This document shows, piece by piece, positions 21,389-31,643 of a DNA stretch of 64,000 nt. The DNA is from Betaproteobacteria bacterium. GTDB lineage: Bacteria > Pseudomonadota > Gammaproteobacteria > Burkholderiales > Usitatibacteraceae. Under the pieces are notes generated by a model, which had not been told where the DNA came from, made no database searches, and worked only from the letters and a program-made list of their open reading frames with translations. The translations under genes and the position numbers were made by a program. The number at the start of each line of letters is the position of its first letter. Position 1 is the stretch's first letter. The stretch covers positions 1-64,000 of the forward strand of contig JADJEZ010000007.1 in NCBI GenBank assembly GCA_016708825.1, given 5' to 3'.

Positions 21389-23811
21389 CCTGGAGCCACA
21401 AGAGAATTGGGCTTCTGGTCGCGATGTCACTACTACGAGGACTTGCTTGGGCTACGAGGTGTCCACACATGCGGCTCTCACCAATGCCGCGTTTGAACGA
21501 ACCGCATTGAACTCGGCGGGGAAAGCGCTTGCGATAGACTTGGGTACCCTCCCTTGGCTCGTCCAAGACCCCGAAAAGCCATTCAAGTCTGCCAACGGTG
21601 CCTTCTACTTCAACTTTAGGGGCTCTCAGGTATTCGGTCTTACACCCAGTGAATACGAGCTCGGCATTCTGAAAGGCGTTGGTTTGGTGGGCCTTGAATC
21701 GAGTATTGCTGGTTGGTTGATGCGAGGGGCGATCCGAGAGGACGACGGGGGAGAGGTCGTCAAGTCGAAAATTGGGAACCCTGCAGACGACCCTTTCCCA
21801 CCGCTAATCAATCGTTTCTGCAATCATTTCCTCGACCCTATTGCGCAAAGACCAATCTACGGTCGCGGATTCTCGAGCTTTTGCTTTTGGGAAAGCCCCA
21901 TATTCGACTCCGCCCAATGGACTCTTGGTACTCTTGAGCCATTTGTGACGACGCCATCGGAATGGGCATTGCGGCGCAATCACTACACCGTTCTGGATGC
22001 GCGGGAGGCGATGTGGCGCGCGCTGACATTGACGGACAAGACGGGAAACGCGATAGCGCGACAAGTTGGCCCCTACAACTTCACTTATGAAGAATTGCGT
22101 CGGTACTACTGGGCCTCTACCTTTCGAGCCCTTGGCAATGTCGTGCACGCGATCCAGGACATGGGCCAGCCACAGCATGTACGAAACGAGGGCCACGGGT
22201 TGATGGGCAGTGGGTACGAAAAGTACGTTGATGCCCGGGCGAGACGGCTGTCGGAGTACAAGGTGGACGGTCTTCAATTGATTTCGACCAAGGGCCAACT
22301 CCCGGGTCTCGTCTATGACAACGGTTATCCCATTCCGCGTTTCACGCGCTACAGCGACTATTGGAGCACTCGTCTTGGACCGAATTCAGATCCTCGATAC
22401 GCTGGCTTGGCGGACTATTCCAACCGGGGGTTCTTCACGATCGATTCGAACATCGGCAATACGGCCTATCCAATGCCTTCGCCTTCGGCGTCGAACTACG
22501 GGAGAATCCGGGCGGACTCAGGTTTCTTCGGCATTTCCGCCACCTATCTGATGGGAAGCGTCCCGGACGACTTGACCAACTTCCTGGACACCGTATCCAT
22601 GTCGACCGAGGGGGTGTTCGCAGGACTCGTCGGGAGCCTGCCTTCCCTGCGGCGTCAATACACGCTGTCCAAGCGAAACTACGACGACCGGGCGAACTTG
22701 CTCATTCCGAGAGCCGTCGCCTATAGCGCCGGCTTCATCGACTACTTCTTCCGCGGCACGATGCAGGTCAGCCTGCCGGCCGACGGCGTGTACGCGATCG
22801 CCGATCACGCGCAGTTCAATGCCGGCAATCCCGCGAGTGGTTTCACCAAGATCAAGCTGAAACTCGCCAACACGACTCGCCATCGGGTCGGGGACGGGTT
22901 CGGCGCAGGACATGACTGGCGGCCGGCTGGTGGCGGTGGTGAAGTTCCGCCGCAATGGCAACTACGCCTCGGACCTGAGCAGGAGGTGCGGCTCGCCGGG
23001 GGGCAGTCGCTGGCCAGCTGCCGCGGCGCCGTGGAGGAGATCGTGGTGTCCTCATCCGTGACGGACGCACAAGGTGCGCCGGTCACGTCCGCCGCACTAG
23101 TTTCGGGCGCAGCACCGCAGGAGTTCCATTTCACGTTCCCGGATGCGCTCCCGCTCAACGTGACCGACGTCTACCTGCAGGCGGCCTATCGGGGGCACTC
23201 GGCAGCAGGCCGATGCGGTGGTCGTTGCCACCAAGGACATCCGGAGCCCACATTCCTGTCGATATTCAACGTGACCGACTCCACCGCGTGCTTCAATGGG
23301 GCGTGGAAGTGAAGCTCAAGGCCGATGGCACTGTGCCAGGTCTACGTACACGCAGATCGTGAACGCGACGCTGGATCCGGCCTCCCTCGCGCCGCAGGCA
23401 TTCTCCCGCGTGGGCGTGACTTTCAAGCCGCCGTTCACGTATCCCCTTTCCGATCATTCTCCGCTGGTCACGGCCACGAACGTTGCGCCTGGCCAGTTCA
23501 TCAGGCTGGCGGTGCTGACCGACGACCTCGTCGCCTTCGACTACGACATCCAGAACTACTGGTTCTACCCTCCGCAGCCCTTCATGACGGCGTCCAACGG
23601 AATCGACTACGGCTCCGGCGCGCCCTACAGCAGGACGAGCACCTTGATGCAGTTGCGTGACACGAACACGTTCGGGTATCGGGTCTCGGCCATCGCTACG
23701 TGGGGGGGTCACTGCAATGACACGCCCAACCCGCCAACGGGTTCAGACGCGGCCGGTGGCGGACGCTACGCGACGCCAACGCTGGTTCCGATCAACACCA
23801 TCGCGTTCTGA
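21385..23811 (+). pseudogene. Array gene C1: zinc phospholipase C / S1-P1-like exported protein (several frameshifts)
   Basis: A C-family protein of about 800 residues as it would read after repair. The signal peptide (MTWSHKRIGLLVAMSLLRGL) starts at ATG 21385, and a one-base loss near 21452 moves the frame to YEVSTHAALTNAA. Metal-site motifs follow: THAAL, GAIREDDG, HFLDP and the core VVHAIQDMGQPQH, whose H-x3-D-x5-H spacing is that of zinc phospholipase C. The later His seen in C3 (GHASFFE) is absent here (MGSGYE). Further indels relative to C3 occur near 22878, 23000, 23195-23250 and 23310. The first half is visibly less GC-rich than its surroundings (34 of 60 GC at 21421-21480, against 42 of 60 at 10321-10380 in tamA). 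The last 1 kb is nearly identical to C3. Confidence 0.6.
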
Positions 23812-25170
23812 GGACGGCGCGGCGATTCTCGGCACGGCGCCGGTGAGCGGCACCACGGCGCAGTTGAGTCACCACCACGCTCGCCGGCGGGGCGCACTGC
23901 CGACGCCATCTCCGTGGGCAAGGCGGGCGCAAGCCCGTACGCTTTCACGTGGACGGGGGCGCAGCCCGGGACCTATTCGCTCATGGCGCTCGCGATGGAT
24001 GCCACCGGCGGGCGCAGGCTCTCGGCCCCGATCACGGTGGCGGTGGGCCCGGCGCAGCCCCCGGCGGTGGCGATCACCACGCCCGGCAATGGCGCGGCCT
24101 ACCACGGCGCCGGCCACGATCGCGCTCGCGGCCAACGCCACGGCCGCGGGCGGAGGCGACGATCGCGAAGGTGGTACTTCAGCGTCCGGCCCTCGTGGCG
24201 ACGTCGCGACCTCCGCCCTGCACGGCCATGTGGTCGAACGTGGTGGCCGGGGCTACACGCCGCTCACCGCCCAAGGCGACCGACAGCCGCACCGCCATGG
24301 CCACGTCCTCACCCGTTGCGGTGACGGTGACGGGGGCGGCGCGCTGGCGATCGGCCGCCGCGGGCCCTCGACGGCTCCACGCGAACGAGAGACGACGGTG
24401 TTGGTGAACGGGACCATCACCGCGCCCGCCAACTCCGGGGTGACGGTGAACGGGTGCCGCGCCACGGTAGGCACCGACAACCAGTTCTCGGCGAACGACG
24501 TGCCCTTGAGCGCGGGGCCAACCCGATCACGCTCACCGTGACCACGCAGGACGGGGAGAGACGCGAGCCAGGCGATCACGATCACGAGCAGCGGGGTAGC
24601 GGCGGCTTTCATGGTCTCCCTCGACGAGCCCGACGGGATTGCGCCGCATACGGTGACTTTCACGGTGAGCGGGGGATCGATGCCGGTGGCCACCATCGAG
24701 TTCGACGTAACGGCAACGGGACGGTGGATATGACCACGCAGGGGATGCCGGCGGCGGGGGTGGTGGCGACGTATTCCGGCGAGACGGTGCCGCCGCGGGT
24801 TACCTTCAAGGACGTCAGGCAGCGTGATCTGCAAGCGACCAAGCAGGTGCACATCATCGATCCGGCGGACAAGTACGATCTGGTGAAGGGGGTCTTCTCG
24901 GACGTGATGAACCGGCTCAAGGCGGGATCCAACAGCCAGGCACTGAACCTCTACTTCGGCCATGCGAGAGACACGTACGAAGACGTGTTCAACAAGCTGG
25001 GCACGGACCTACCCACGATTGCCAACCAGTTCGGCACAGTCGAGAGCATCACCTTCTCGCGCTCGGCCGCGCAGCTCACCCTTTCCCGGATTGTCGAGGG
25101 AGCCAAGCAAATATTCACCATCCAATTGATGCGCGGCCAGGACGGGATCTGGCGGATCGATTCGATGTAG
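23812..25170 (+). pseudogene. Array gene A2: 5'-truncated, multiply frameshifted A fragment
   Basis: Begins immediately at the C1 stop codon with a segment matching A1 from about 18876, has no start codon, and carries many small insertions and losses relative to A1. Recognisable parts are the Big_3 remnant (DGAAILGTAPVSGTTAQL), two Ig-like modules, the linker NGTITAPANSGVTVNG, the PKD-like segment and an intact C-terminal domain (VFNKLGTDLPTIANQFG to GIWRIDSM). Compared with A1 it lacks about 520 bases (A1 18962-19480), a deletion it shares with A4. The indel density is higher than a functional gene allows; either decay or consensus error in a repeat. Confidence 0.6.
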
Positions 25171-25205
25171 GGGGCATCATGGACAAACGACAAGGAGCAA
25201 AGGCG

Positions 25206-25838
25206 ATGAACACCCGGAATGCTAATTTCGCCGCCTTGGCTGGCGCGCTTCTGTTGGCGGGAGCGCTGACCGGATGCGCGGTAGCCGCCGGCAAACCGGA
25301 TTTCGATTTCACGGGCACGGTGTATGACGCGGTGACAAAGCAGCCCATCGAGGGGGCCTATGTCTTCGCAAGCTACCGCGAGCCGGTGGGCGTCAATAGC
25401 CGCTGCTACAAGACTCGCGGCATGTACACGGGAAAGGACGGGAAGTACCACTTTCCGATAGAGAACCCAGACGGGCTGGCCGTGGTTTACGAGCGCCATC
25501 AAGCCCAGGATACTACTCGGGACTTTTGACACGCCCAAGCGGGAGGTCTGGCAGCGCCAGGACGCCTCGTCCTACGCCGACCGCAATCTCTATCTCATTC
25601 CGCAGGATCCGGCAAAACCATCGTTTCGCATTGGGTCAGGCGAGAATTCTGCGCTGGCGCGCACTCGAAGGCCGACGCAGCGGGGTGCCCGTTTTCTTCG
25701 AATGGAGCTTGATTGTGCATCAAGTACGGCGCAGGAGAACAGCAAGTTGAAGCAAAGAGGTACATGATCAATAGGCTTGAGTCGATTGGAAGCGGGCAGG
25801 AGGAAGGTCGGCTTCCCGGCATGAGGGGGGCGAAATGA
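25206..25838 (+). pseudogene. Array gene B2: lipoprotein with carboxypeptidase-regulatory-like domain (frameshifted)
   Basis: Starts at ATG 25206 with AAGGAG eight bases upstream. The signal peptide ends in a lipobox (ALTGC, Cys at residue 21), so the product would be a lipoprotein. The beta-sandwich GTVYDAVTKQPIEGAYVFAS and the block CYKTRGMYTGKDGKYHFPI match B3 almost base for base. Indels near 25473-25505 shift the frame and end the first reading at 25529; the remainder can be followed in other frames to MINRLESIGSGQEEGR and GAK at the stop (25836-25838), overlapping the next start. Its 5' and 3' ends differ from B3, so it is not a simple recent copy. Confidence 0.6.
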
Positions 25839-26298
25839 CGCGCTTTCGCTCCGGTCTACGAGCCGCACTGGTTCTGGCGGTGGGCTCACTTTCAGGTCAG
25901 GCCCAACCCTTTGAGATCGCAACTCATGGCGCAATGACGGCTATCGCAGTTGCGACATCTCGATTTGGCGCCGCGCCGGTTTCAAGTGTCTCCCCAGGCG
26001 CTCAATTGTGGATTTTTCGGCGAGTAGTGGCTCGCCACGTTATCCGCCGTTCGGACGGCCTTACATTGACATCGCGTCGTCTCTCACCGTACGCAGTAGC
26101 CGGGAAATTGACGTGTTCAACAAGCTGGGCACGGACCTGCCTACGATTGCCAACCAGTTCGGCACAGTCGAGAGCATCACCTTCTCGCGCTCGGCCGCGC
26201 AATTGGTTCTGTCTCGCGAAGACAGCGGTGGCAAGCAGATCTTCACCATCCAGCTGATGCGCGGCGCGGACGGCATCTGGCGCATCGAATCGATGTAG
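25835..26298 (+). pseudogene. Chimera C2/A3: C-protein head fused to an A-protein tail
   Basis: The first part is a C-family N-terminus: signal peptide MTRFRSGLRAALVLAVGSLS, then FEIATHGAMTAIAVATSR, the metal-site His region of C3. A frameshift lies near 25990. At about 26112 the reading IDIASSLTVRSSREID passes, in frame, into the A-family tail VFNKLGTDLPTIANQFG and ends GADGIWRIESM. Both parents have GACG at the joint (C: GAGGACGCC; A: GAAGACGTG), so a microhomology junction is likely. All of the catalytic H-x3-D-x5-H core is missing. It sits between B2 (overlapping ATGA) and B3. Confidence 0.65.
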
Positions 26299-26333
26299 GA
26301 GAAATCATGGAAACAGGATACGGAGCGAAGCTC

Positions 26334-26972
26334 ATGAACTCACGGGGTGGAGGAAGTTTGGTTCGCGCGGCGGCATTTTTCCTCGCGGGCGCGCTGGCCG
26401 GATGCGCGGCGGCCGGTGGCGAGCCTGATTTCGAGTTCACGGGCACGGTGTATGACGCGGTGACAAAGCAGCCCATCGAGGGGGCGTATGTCTTCGCGAG
26501 CTACCGGGAGCCGGTGGGCGTCAATAGCCGCTGCTACAAGACTCGCGGCATGTACACGGGAAAGGACGGGAAGTACCACTTTCCGATAGACAGCTTGGAC
26601 GGGCTGAGCCCGTGGTTTACGAGCGCCATCAAGCCCGGATACTACTTCGGGACTTTTGACACGCCTAAGCGGGAGGTCTGGCAGCGCCAGGACGCCTCGT
26701 CCTACGCAGACCGCAATCTCTATCTCATCCCGCAAGATCCGGCCAAGCCGAACCTTCGTATCGGATCGGGGGAAGAATATTGCTTCGCGGCACGCACGCG
26801 CGAAGACGCAACCGCCGCGGTCGCATTTCTGAAGATCGAGATCGTAGAGAGGCAGAGGTACGGCGCGACGCCGGAGGCAATCGCCGCCATGCAGGAAATG
26901 ATTCATAGCCTTGAGGGATTGCCGTCGCGCGACGCTTCCGATTCAAACACGACACCCAAGGGGGCAAAGTGA
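26334..26972 (+). CDS. Array gene B3: lipoprotein with carboxypeptidase-regulatory-like domain
   Basis: An intact B copy of 212 residues. The signal peptide ends in a lipobox (ALAGC, Cys about residue 23), followed by the domain FTGTVYDAVTKQPIEGAYVFAS and CYKTRGMYTGKDGKYHFPI (about 38-90), then AIKPGYYFGTFDTPKREVW and a helical C-terminus (TREDATAAVAFLKIEIVERQ). Start ATG 26334 has GGAG eight bases upstream and matches the start of B2; an earlier in-frame ATG (26307) has no good ribosome site. The stop overlaps the C3 start (GTGA). The TRGMYTGKDG block is shared by most B copies and is probably the functional core. Role unknown. Confidence 0.75.
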   Translation: MNSRGGGSLVRAAAFFLAGALAGCAAAGGEPDFEFTGTVYDAVTKQPIEGAYVFASYREPVGVNSRCYKTRGMYTGKDGKYHFPIDSLDGLSPWFTSAIKPGYYFGTFDTPKREVWQRQDASSYADRNLYLIPQDPAKPNLRIGSGEEYCFAARTREDATAAVAFLKIEIVERQRYGATPEAIAAMQEMIHSLEGLPSRDASDSNTTPKGAK

Positions 26973-29494
26973 GTGGCCTAAGAATCATGTGTCAGCGCGT
27001 GGCAATGTTGGGCATCACCTTCGTGCCCATGATCGCGTGGACATTTGAATTGCCGACGCATGGCGCGATGACGGCCGTTGCGGTAGCGACATCGCGCCTC
27101 GGCTCGTCGCCGGTTTCGAGTGAACTCCTTAGGCAACTCGGAATTGTGGACTTTCCCTTGAGCTTCGGCCAGCCGATGTACCCGCCGTTTGGGGTTTCAT
27201 ACCTTGATATGGCGGCCTCTCTTGCGGTGCGCAGTGACCGAGGCATTGAGGACGCCGTCTTTCGGCGGCTGGTCCTCGACTCGGGACTTGTGATTCCGGA
27301 CTCCAACACGATTGGAGGCTGGATCATGCGTGGCGGGATAAGGGAGGATGACAATGAGGTCTCGAATGGCCCGAATGCCAAGCCAGAACTGAAGAGCGAC
27401 GAGCCCGGGGGTGTATTCAATCGGGTTATGGGGCATTTCTTCGATCCGAAGAACAACACCGGCCTTTCGGTCGCGGGCATTGGGATTCAGCCGCGCGCAG
27501 TGGACTGGGCCCTGCAATCGGGCGCGATGGTCAATGCGCAGCGCGAGAATCATTACAAGGTTGGTGATGCGCGAGAGGCCATGTGGCGAGCATTGACCTT
27601 GACCAGGGTTGCTGCGGGAAGCGTGACGAGTGACGGGGTAGTCCCGACAGACATCGCAGGCACCAACGACCTCGAAAAGCGCGAGAACACGCGCAAGGCC
27701 TATTGGGCGACGATGTTTCGCGCCCTCGGTGATTCGGTTCACCTGCTCCAGGACATGGCGCAACCACAGCACACGCGGAATGACTGGCATTCGGGTCTCG
27801 GTTGCGTGCCGGGCATCGCCTGTGCATTGGGTCATGCGAGCTTCTTCGAGAACTACCTTCAGGCCCGGACGCTTCGGGAAGCTTTCTTTGAGTTGAAGGA
27901 AGGCTTCACGCGACCACCGAACGCTTCACCCCCGATTCGCACTACGGTGCAACCGCTCGATTACACGAGTTACGGTTCGCCGCCGGAGTTCAACAGTTAC
28001 GCCGACTACTTTGCTACTGCGACCGGAACGGACAACAGCACGGGCAAGGGCCTGGCCAATTACAGCAACAGGGGCTTCTACAGTTTCGGAACCAACATCC
28101 GCTCTGTGCGAGGCAGCACCTACCCCTCGCCGAGTCCGAATGGATCGGGGCTCAACACGGAATTCGTAACGCACCCGGACCTCAAGGACATAGCAGGGAA
28201 TACCGTGAACGGCTACGCGAAGTTCAAGACCGGCACCGTGCTGGATACGGCTACCGGGATTCCGGAAGACAACGTCAAGCTCGCGACGGTCGGGCCGTGG
28301 GATCAGTTCTTGCAACAGAAGAACGCGAACTGGTCTGGAGCGACGTTGAATCACTACAACTACGATGACCAGGCGCGCCTGTTGGTGCCCATGGCGGTGG
28401 CCTATTCGGCCGGATTCATCAACTACTTCTTCCGCGGCACGATGCAGGTCAGCCTGCCGGCGGACGGCGTGTACGCGATCGCCGATCACGCGCAGTTCAA
28501 TGCCGGCAATCCCGCGAGTGGTTTCACCAAGATCAAGCTGAAACTCGCCAACACGACTCCAGCCATCGGGTCGGGGACGGGTTCGGCGCAGGACATGACT
28601 GGCGGCCGGCTGGTGGCGGTGGTGAAGTTCCGCCGCAATGGCAACTACGCCTCGGACCTGAGCAAGGAGTGCGGCTCGCCGGGGCAGTCGCTGGCCACCT
28701 GCCGCGGCGCCGTGGAGGAGATCGTGGTGTCCTCATCCGTGACGGACGCACAAGGTGCGCCGGTCACGTCCGCCGCACTGGTTTCGGGCGCAGCACCGCA
28801 GGAGTTCCATTTCACGTTCCCGGATGCGATCCCGCTCAACGTGACCGACGTCTACCTGCAGGCGGTCTATCGGGGGGCACTCGGCAGCGAGGCCGATGCG
28901 GTGGTCGTTGCCACCAAGGACATCCCGGAGCCCACATTCCTGTCGATATTCAACGTGACCGACTCCACCGCGTGCTTCAATGGGGCGTGGGTGAAGCTCA
29001 AGGCCGATGGCACTGTGCCGGAGTCTACGTACACCCAGATCGTGAACGCGACGCTGGATCCGGCCTCCCCTCGCGCCGCAGGCATTCTCCCGCGTGGGCG
29101 TGACTTTCAAAAGCCGCCGTTCACGTATCCCCTTTCCGATCATTCTCCGCTGGTCACGGCCACGAACGTCGCGCCCGGCCAGTTCATCAGGTTGGCGGTG
29201 CTGACCGACGACCTCGTCGCCTTCGACTACGACATCCAGAACTACTGGTTCTACCCTCCGCAGCCCTTCATGACGGCGTCAAACGGAATCGACTACAGCT
29301 CCGGCGCGCCCTACAGCAGGACGAGCACCTTGATGCAGTTGCGTGACACGAACACGTTCGGGTATCGGTTCGGCCATCGCTACGTGGGGGGTCACTGCAA
29401 TGACACGCCCAACCCGCCAACGGATTCAGACGCGGCCGGTGGCGGACGCTACGCGACGCCAACGCTGGTTCCGATCAACACCATCGCGTTCTGA
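26969..29494 (+). CDS. Array gene C3: exported zinc phospholipase C / S1-P1 nuclease-like protein
   Basis: The best-preserved C copy, 841 residues. A signal peptide is followed by His31 (PTHGAMTA), Asp127/128 (GGIREDDN), His156 (GHFFDP), the core HLLQDMAQPQH (His258, Asp262, His268) and a second site GHASFFENY (His289, Glu294). The H-x3-D-x5-H spacing equals that of Bacillus zinc phospholipase C (118/122/128) and of S1/P1 nucleases, so a three-metal phosphoesterase fold is likely; the substrate cannot be told. A C-terminal half of about 400 residues has no family I recognise. GTG 26969 overlaps the B3 stop; ATG 26987 is an alternative. Two stretches (PRAAGILPRGRDFQK and RFGHRYVGG) look shifted relative to C1 and are bounded by compensating indels. 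Confidence 0.75.
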   Translation: MSGLRIMCQRVAMLGITFVPMIAWTFELPTHGAMTAVAVATSRLGSSPVSSELLRQLGIVDFPLSFGQPMYPPFGVSYLDMAASLAVRSDRGIEDAVFRRLVLDSGLVIPDSNTIGGWIMRGGIREDDNEVSNGPNAKPELKSDEPGGVFNRVMGHFFDPKNNTGLSVAGIGIQPRAVDWALQSGAMVNAQRENHYKVGDAREAMWRALTLTRVAAGSVTSDGVVPTDIAGTNDLEKRENTRKAYWATMFRALGDSVHLLQDMAQPQHTRNDWHSGLGCVPGIACALGHASFFENYLQARTLREAFFELKEGFTRPPNASPPIRTTVQPLDYTSYGSPPEFNSYADYFATATGTDNSTGKGLANYSNRGFYSFGTNIRSVRGSTYPSPSPNGSGLNTEFVTHPDLKDIAGNTVNGYAKFKTGTVLDTATGIPEDNVKLATVGPWDQFLQQKNANWSGATLNHYNYDDQARLLVPMAVAYSAGFINYFFRGTMQVSLPADGVYAIADHAQFNAGNPASGFTKIKLKLANTTPAIGSGTGSAQDMTGGRLVAVVKFRRNGNYASDLSKECGSPGQSLATCRGAVEEIVVSSSVTDAQGAPVTSAALVSGAAPQEFHFTFPDAIPLNVTDVYLQAVYRGALGSEADAVVVATKDIPEPTFLSIFNVTDSTACFNGAWVKLKADGTVPESTYTQIVNATLDPASPRAAGILPRGRDFQKPPFTYPLSDHSPLVTATNVAPGQFIRLAVLTDDLVAFDYDIQNYWFYPPQPFMTASNGIDYSSGAPYSRTSTLMQLRDTNTFGYRFGHRYVGGHCNDTPNPPTDSDAAGGGRYATPTLVPINTIAF

Positions 29495-30857
29495 GGGACG
29501 GCGCGGCGATTCTCGGCACGGCGCCGGTGAGCGGCACCACGGCGCAGTTGGTCACCACCACGCTCGCCGGCGGGGCGCACTGCCGACGCCATCTCCGTGG
29601 GCCAGACGAGCGCAAGCCCGTACGCTTTCACGTGGACGGGGGCGCAGCCCGGGACCTATTCGCTCATGGCGCTTGCCATGGACGCCACCGGCGGGCGCAG
29701 GCTCTCTGTCCCGATCACGGTGACGGTGGGCCCGGCGCAGCCCCCGACGGTGGCGATCACCACGCCCGGCAATGGCGCGGCCTACACGGCGCCGGCCACG
29801 ATCGCGCTCGCGGCCAACGCCACGGCCGCGGGCGGGGCGACGATCGCGAAGGTGGAGTACTTCAAGGGCCCGACCCTGGTGGCGAGCGCGACCTCCGCCC
29901 GTACACGGCCACGTGGTCGAACTGGTGGCCGGGAGCTACCCGCTCACCGCCAAGGCGACCGACAGCCGCACCGCCACGGCCACGTCCTCACCCATTGCGG
30001 TGACGGTGACGGGGGCGGCTCCCACGCTGGCGATTGCCGCCGCCGCGGGTCTCGACGGCTCGACGGTAAACGAGACCACGGTGCTGGTGAACGGGACCAT
30101 CACCGCTCCCCCCAACTCCGGGGTGACGGTGAACGGGATACTCGCCACGGTGGGCACCGACAACCAGTTCTCGGCGAACGACGTGCCCTTGAGCGCCGGG
30201 GCCAACCCGATCACGCTCACCGTGACCACGCAGGACGGGGCGAGCGCGAGCCAGGCGATCACCATCAACAGCAGCGGGAGTGGCGGCTTTCATGGTCTCC
30301 TCGACGAGCCCGACGGGATTGCGCCGCATACGGTGACTTTCACGGTGAGCGGGGGATCGATGCCGGTGGCCACCATCGAGTTCGACGTGGACGGCAACGG
30401 GACGGTGGATGTGACCACGCAGGGCATTCCGCCGACGGGGGTGGTGGCGACCTACAGTTCGGCGGGGACGGTGCGGCCGCGGGTTACCTTCAAGGACGCG
30501 TCAGGCAGCGTGATCTACACGGCGACCAAGCAGGTGCACATCATTGATCCGGCGGACAAGTACAACCTGGTGAAGGGGGCGTTCACGGACATGGTGAACC
30601 GGTTGAAGGCCGGAACGAACACCACGGCGCTCAATCTCTTCTTCGGCCATGCGAGAGACACGTACGAAGACGTGTTCAACAAGCTGGGCACGGATCTGCC
30701 GACGATCGCCAACCAACTGGGAGCGGTCGAGGGCATCACCTTCTCCAACGCGATCGCGGAAGTGACGATGTCGCGGATGGTAAACGGCGCCAAGCAGTAT
30801 TTCATGATCCACCTGATGCGCGGCGAGGACGGCATCTGGCGGATCGAGTCGATGTAG
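29495..30857 (+). pseudogene. Array gene A4: 5'-truncated A fragment
   Basis: Starts at the C3 stop without a start codon, with the same A1-derived breakpoint and the same internal deletion of about 520 bases as A2. Readable parts are ASPYAFTWTGAQPGTYSLM, the Ig module AITTPGNGAAYTAPAT, the linker NGTITAPPNSGVTVNGI, the PKD-like DEPDGIAPHTVTFTVSGG and the C-terminal domain (DKYNLVKGAFTDMVNRLKAG to GIWRIESM). A frameshift near 29900 and small changes near 30285 interrupt it; from 29940 to the stop it reads as one frame of about 300 residues. With no signal peptide, it would be made only by read-through or re-initiation after C3. Confidence 0.6.
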
Positions 30858-30893
30858 GCATCCGATGGCGAGCAATCGAAAGGAGACCTGTTG

Positions 30894-31547
30894 ATGCAGC
30901 TGCGAGAGGCAATGAAGTGCGCCATGGTGGCTGCGGCCGCAAGCCTCGTCCTTTGCGGCGGCGCGATGGCGGCGGGAGGCTCGCCGCCACCGCCCGCCAA
31001 ACCATCAAGCGAGATCACGGGGACCGTGTACGACACGGCCACCGGAAAGCCGATCGAGGGCGCGTATGCCGTAGCAATCTATGTCGAGTTTCGCTCGAGC
31101 CCGGGATCGACCGAACCGTGCAAACCGATGTGCGTGAAAACCAGGGGGATGTACACGGGCAAGGATGGGAGGTTCCGCTTTCCCGTCGAAAGGCCCGATG
31201 GCAACAGTCCGGGAATGGTCAGCGCGATCAAGCCCGGCTTTAGCAGCGAGCTTCTCGGTGCCGCGCCGACCGGTTGGCATGGGAGGAAGCGGCCGGAACC
31301 GCGCTCGGACAGCGACCTGCCTCTCGTCGCCCAGAACGCCGCCAAGCCGCAGTGGTGGTATGGGATCGGCGAGGACTTCCTCATCTTCGCCAAGACGCGC
31401 GAGGGGGCGGAGGCGGCCGTGGAGTTCCTGAAGATCCGGCTATCGGAGGAACGGCGCCTCGGGGCCGGGGCTCAGGCCGTCGAAGTGACGCAGGGCAAGC
31501 TCAAGCGACTGGAGAGCCTGCCTCCCCGGTCGCGAAGCGACGGGTAG
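30894..31547 (+). CDS. Array gene B4: exported carboxypeptidase-regulatory-like protein
   Basis: 217 residues, intact. AAGGAG lies eight bases before ATG 30894. The signal peptide (about 1-27) ends AMAAGG and has no obvious lipobox, unlike B2 and B3, so a soluble secreted or periplasmic form is likely. The domain ITGTVYDTATGKPIEGAYAVAI is followed by CVKTRGMYTGKDGRFRFPV and AIKPGF, then a helical C-terminus (TREGAEAAVEFLKIRLSEER). It carries an extra CKPMC pair before the conserved block. It is followed not by a C gene but by another B gene after 96 bases, the only such tandem pair in the array. Confidence 0.75.
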   Translation: MQLREAMKCAMVAAAASLVLCGGAMAAGGSPPPPAKPSSEITGTVYDTATGKPIEGAYAVAIYVEFRSSPGSTEPCKPMCVKTRGMYTGKDGRFRFPVERPDGNSPGMVSAIKPGFSSELLGAAPTGWHGRKRPEPRSDSDLPLVAQNAAKPQWWYGIGEDFLIFAKTREGAEAAVEFLKIRLSEERRLGAGAQAVEVTQGKLKRLESLPPRSRSDG

Positions 31548-31643
31548 ATATTTTCAATGGCATCCGGGGACCACGCCAATCGTCTTGCGTCCCCGCTACC
31601 GCAGAACACCATGCAACCGCATTGGAGACAAGGAACCGCGCTC

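Noticed and set aside
29495..30857. A4 as a complete independent gene
   Set aside because: It has no signal peptide or supported start codon and begins at the same breakpoint as A2, so it is treated as a fragment.
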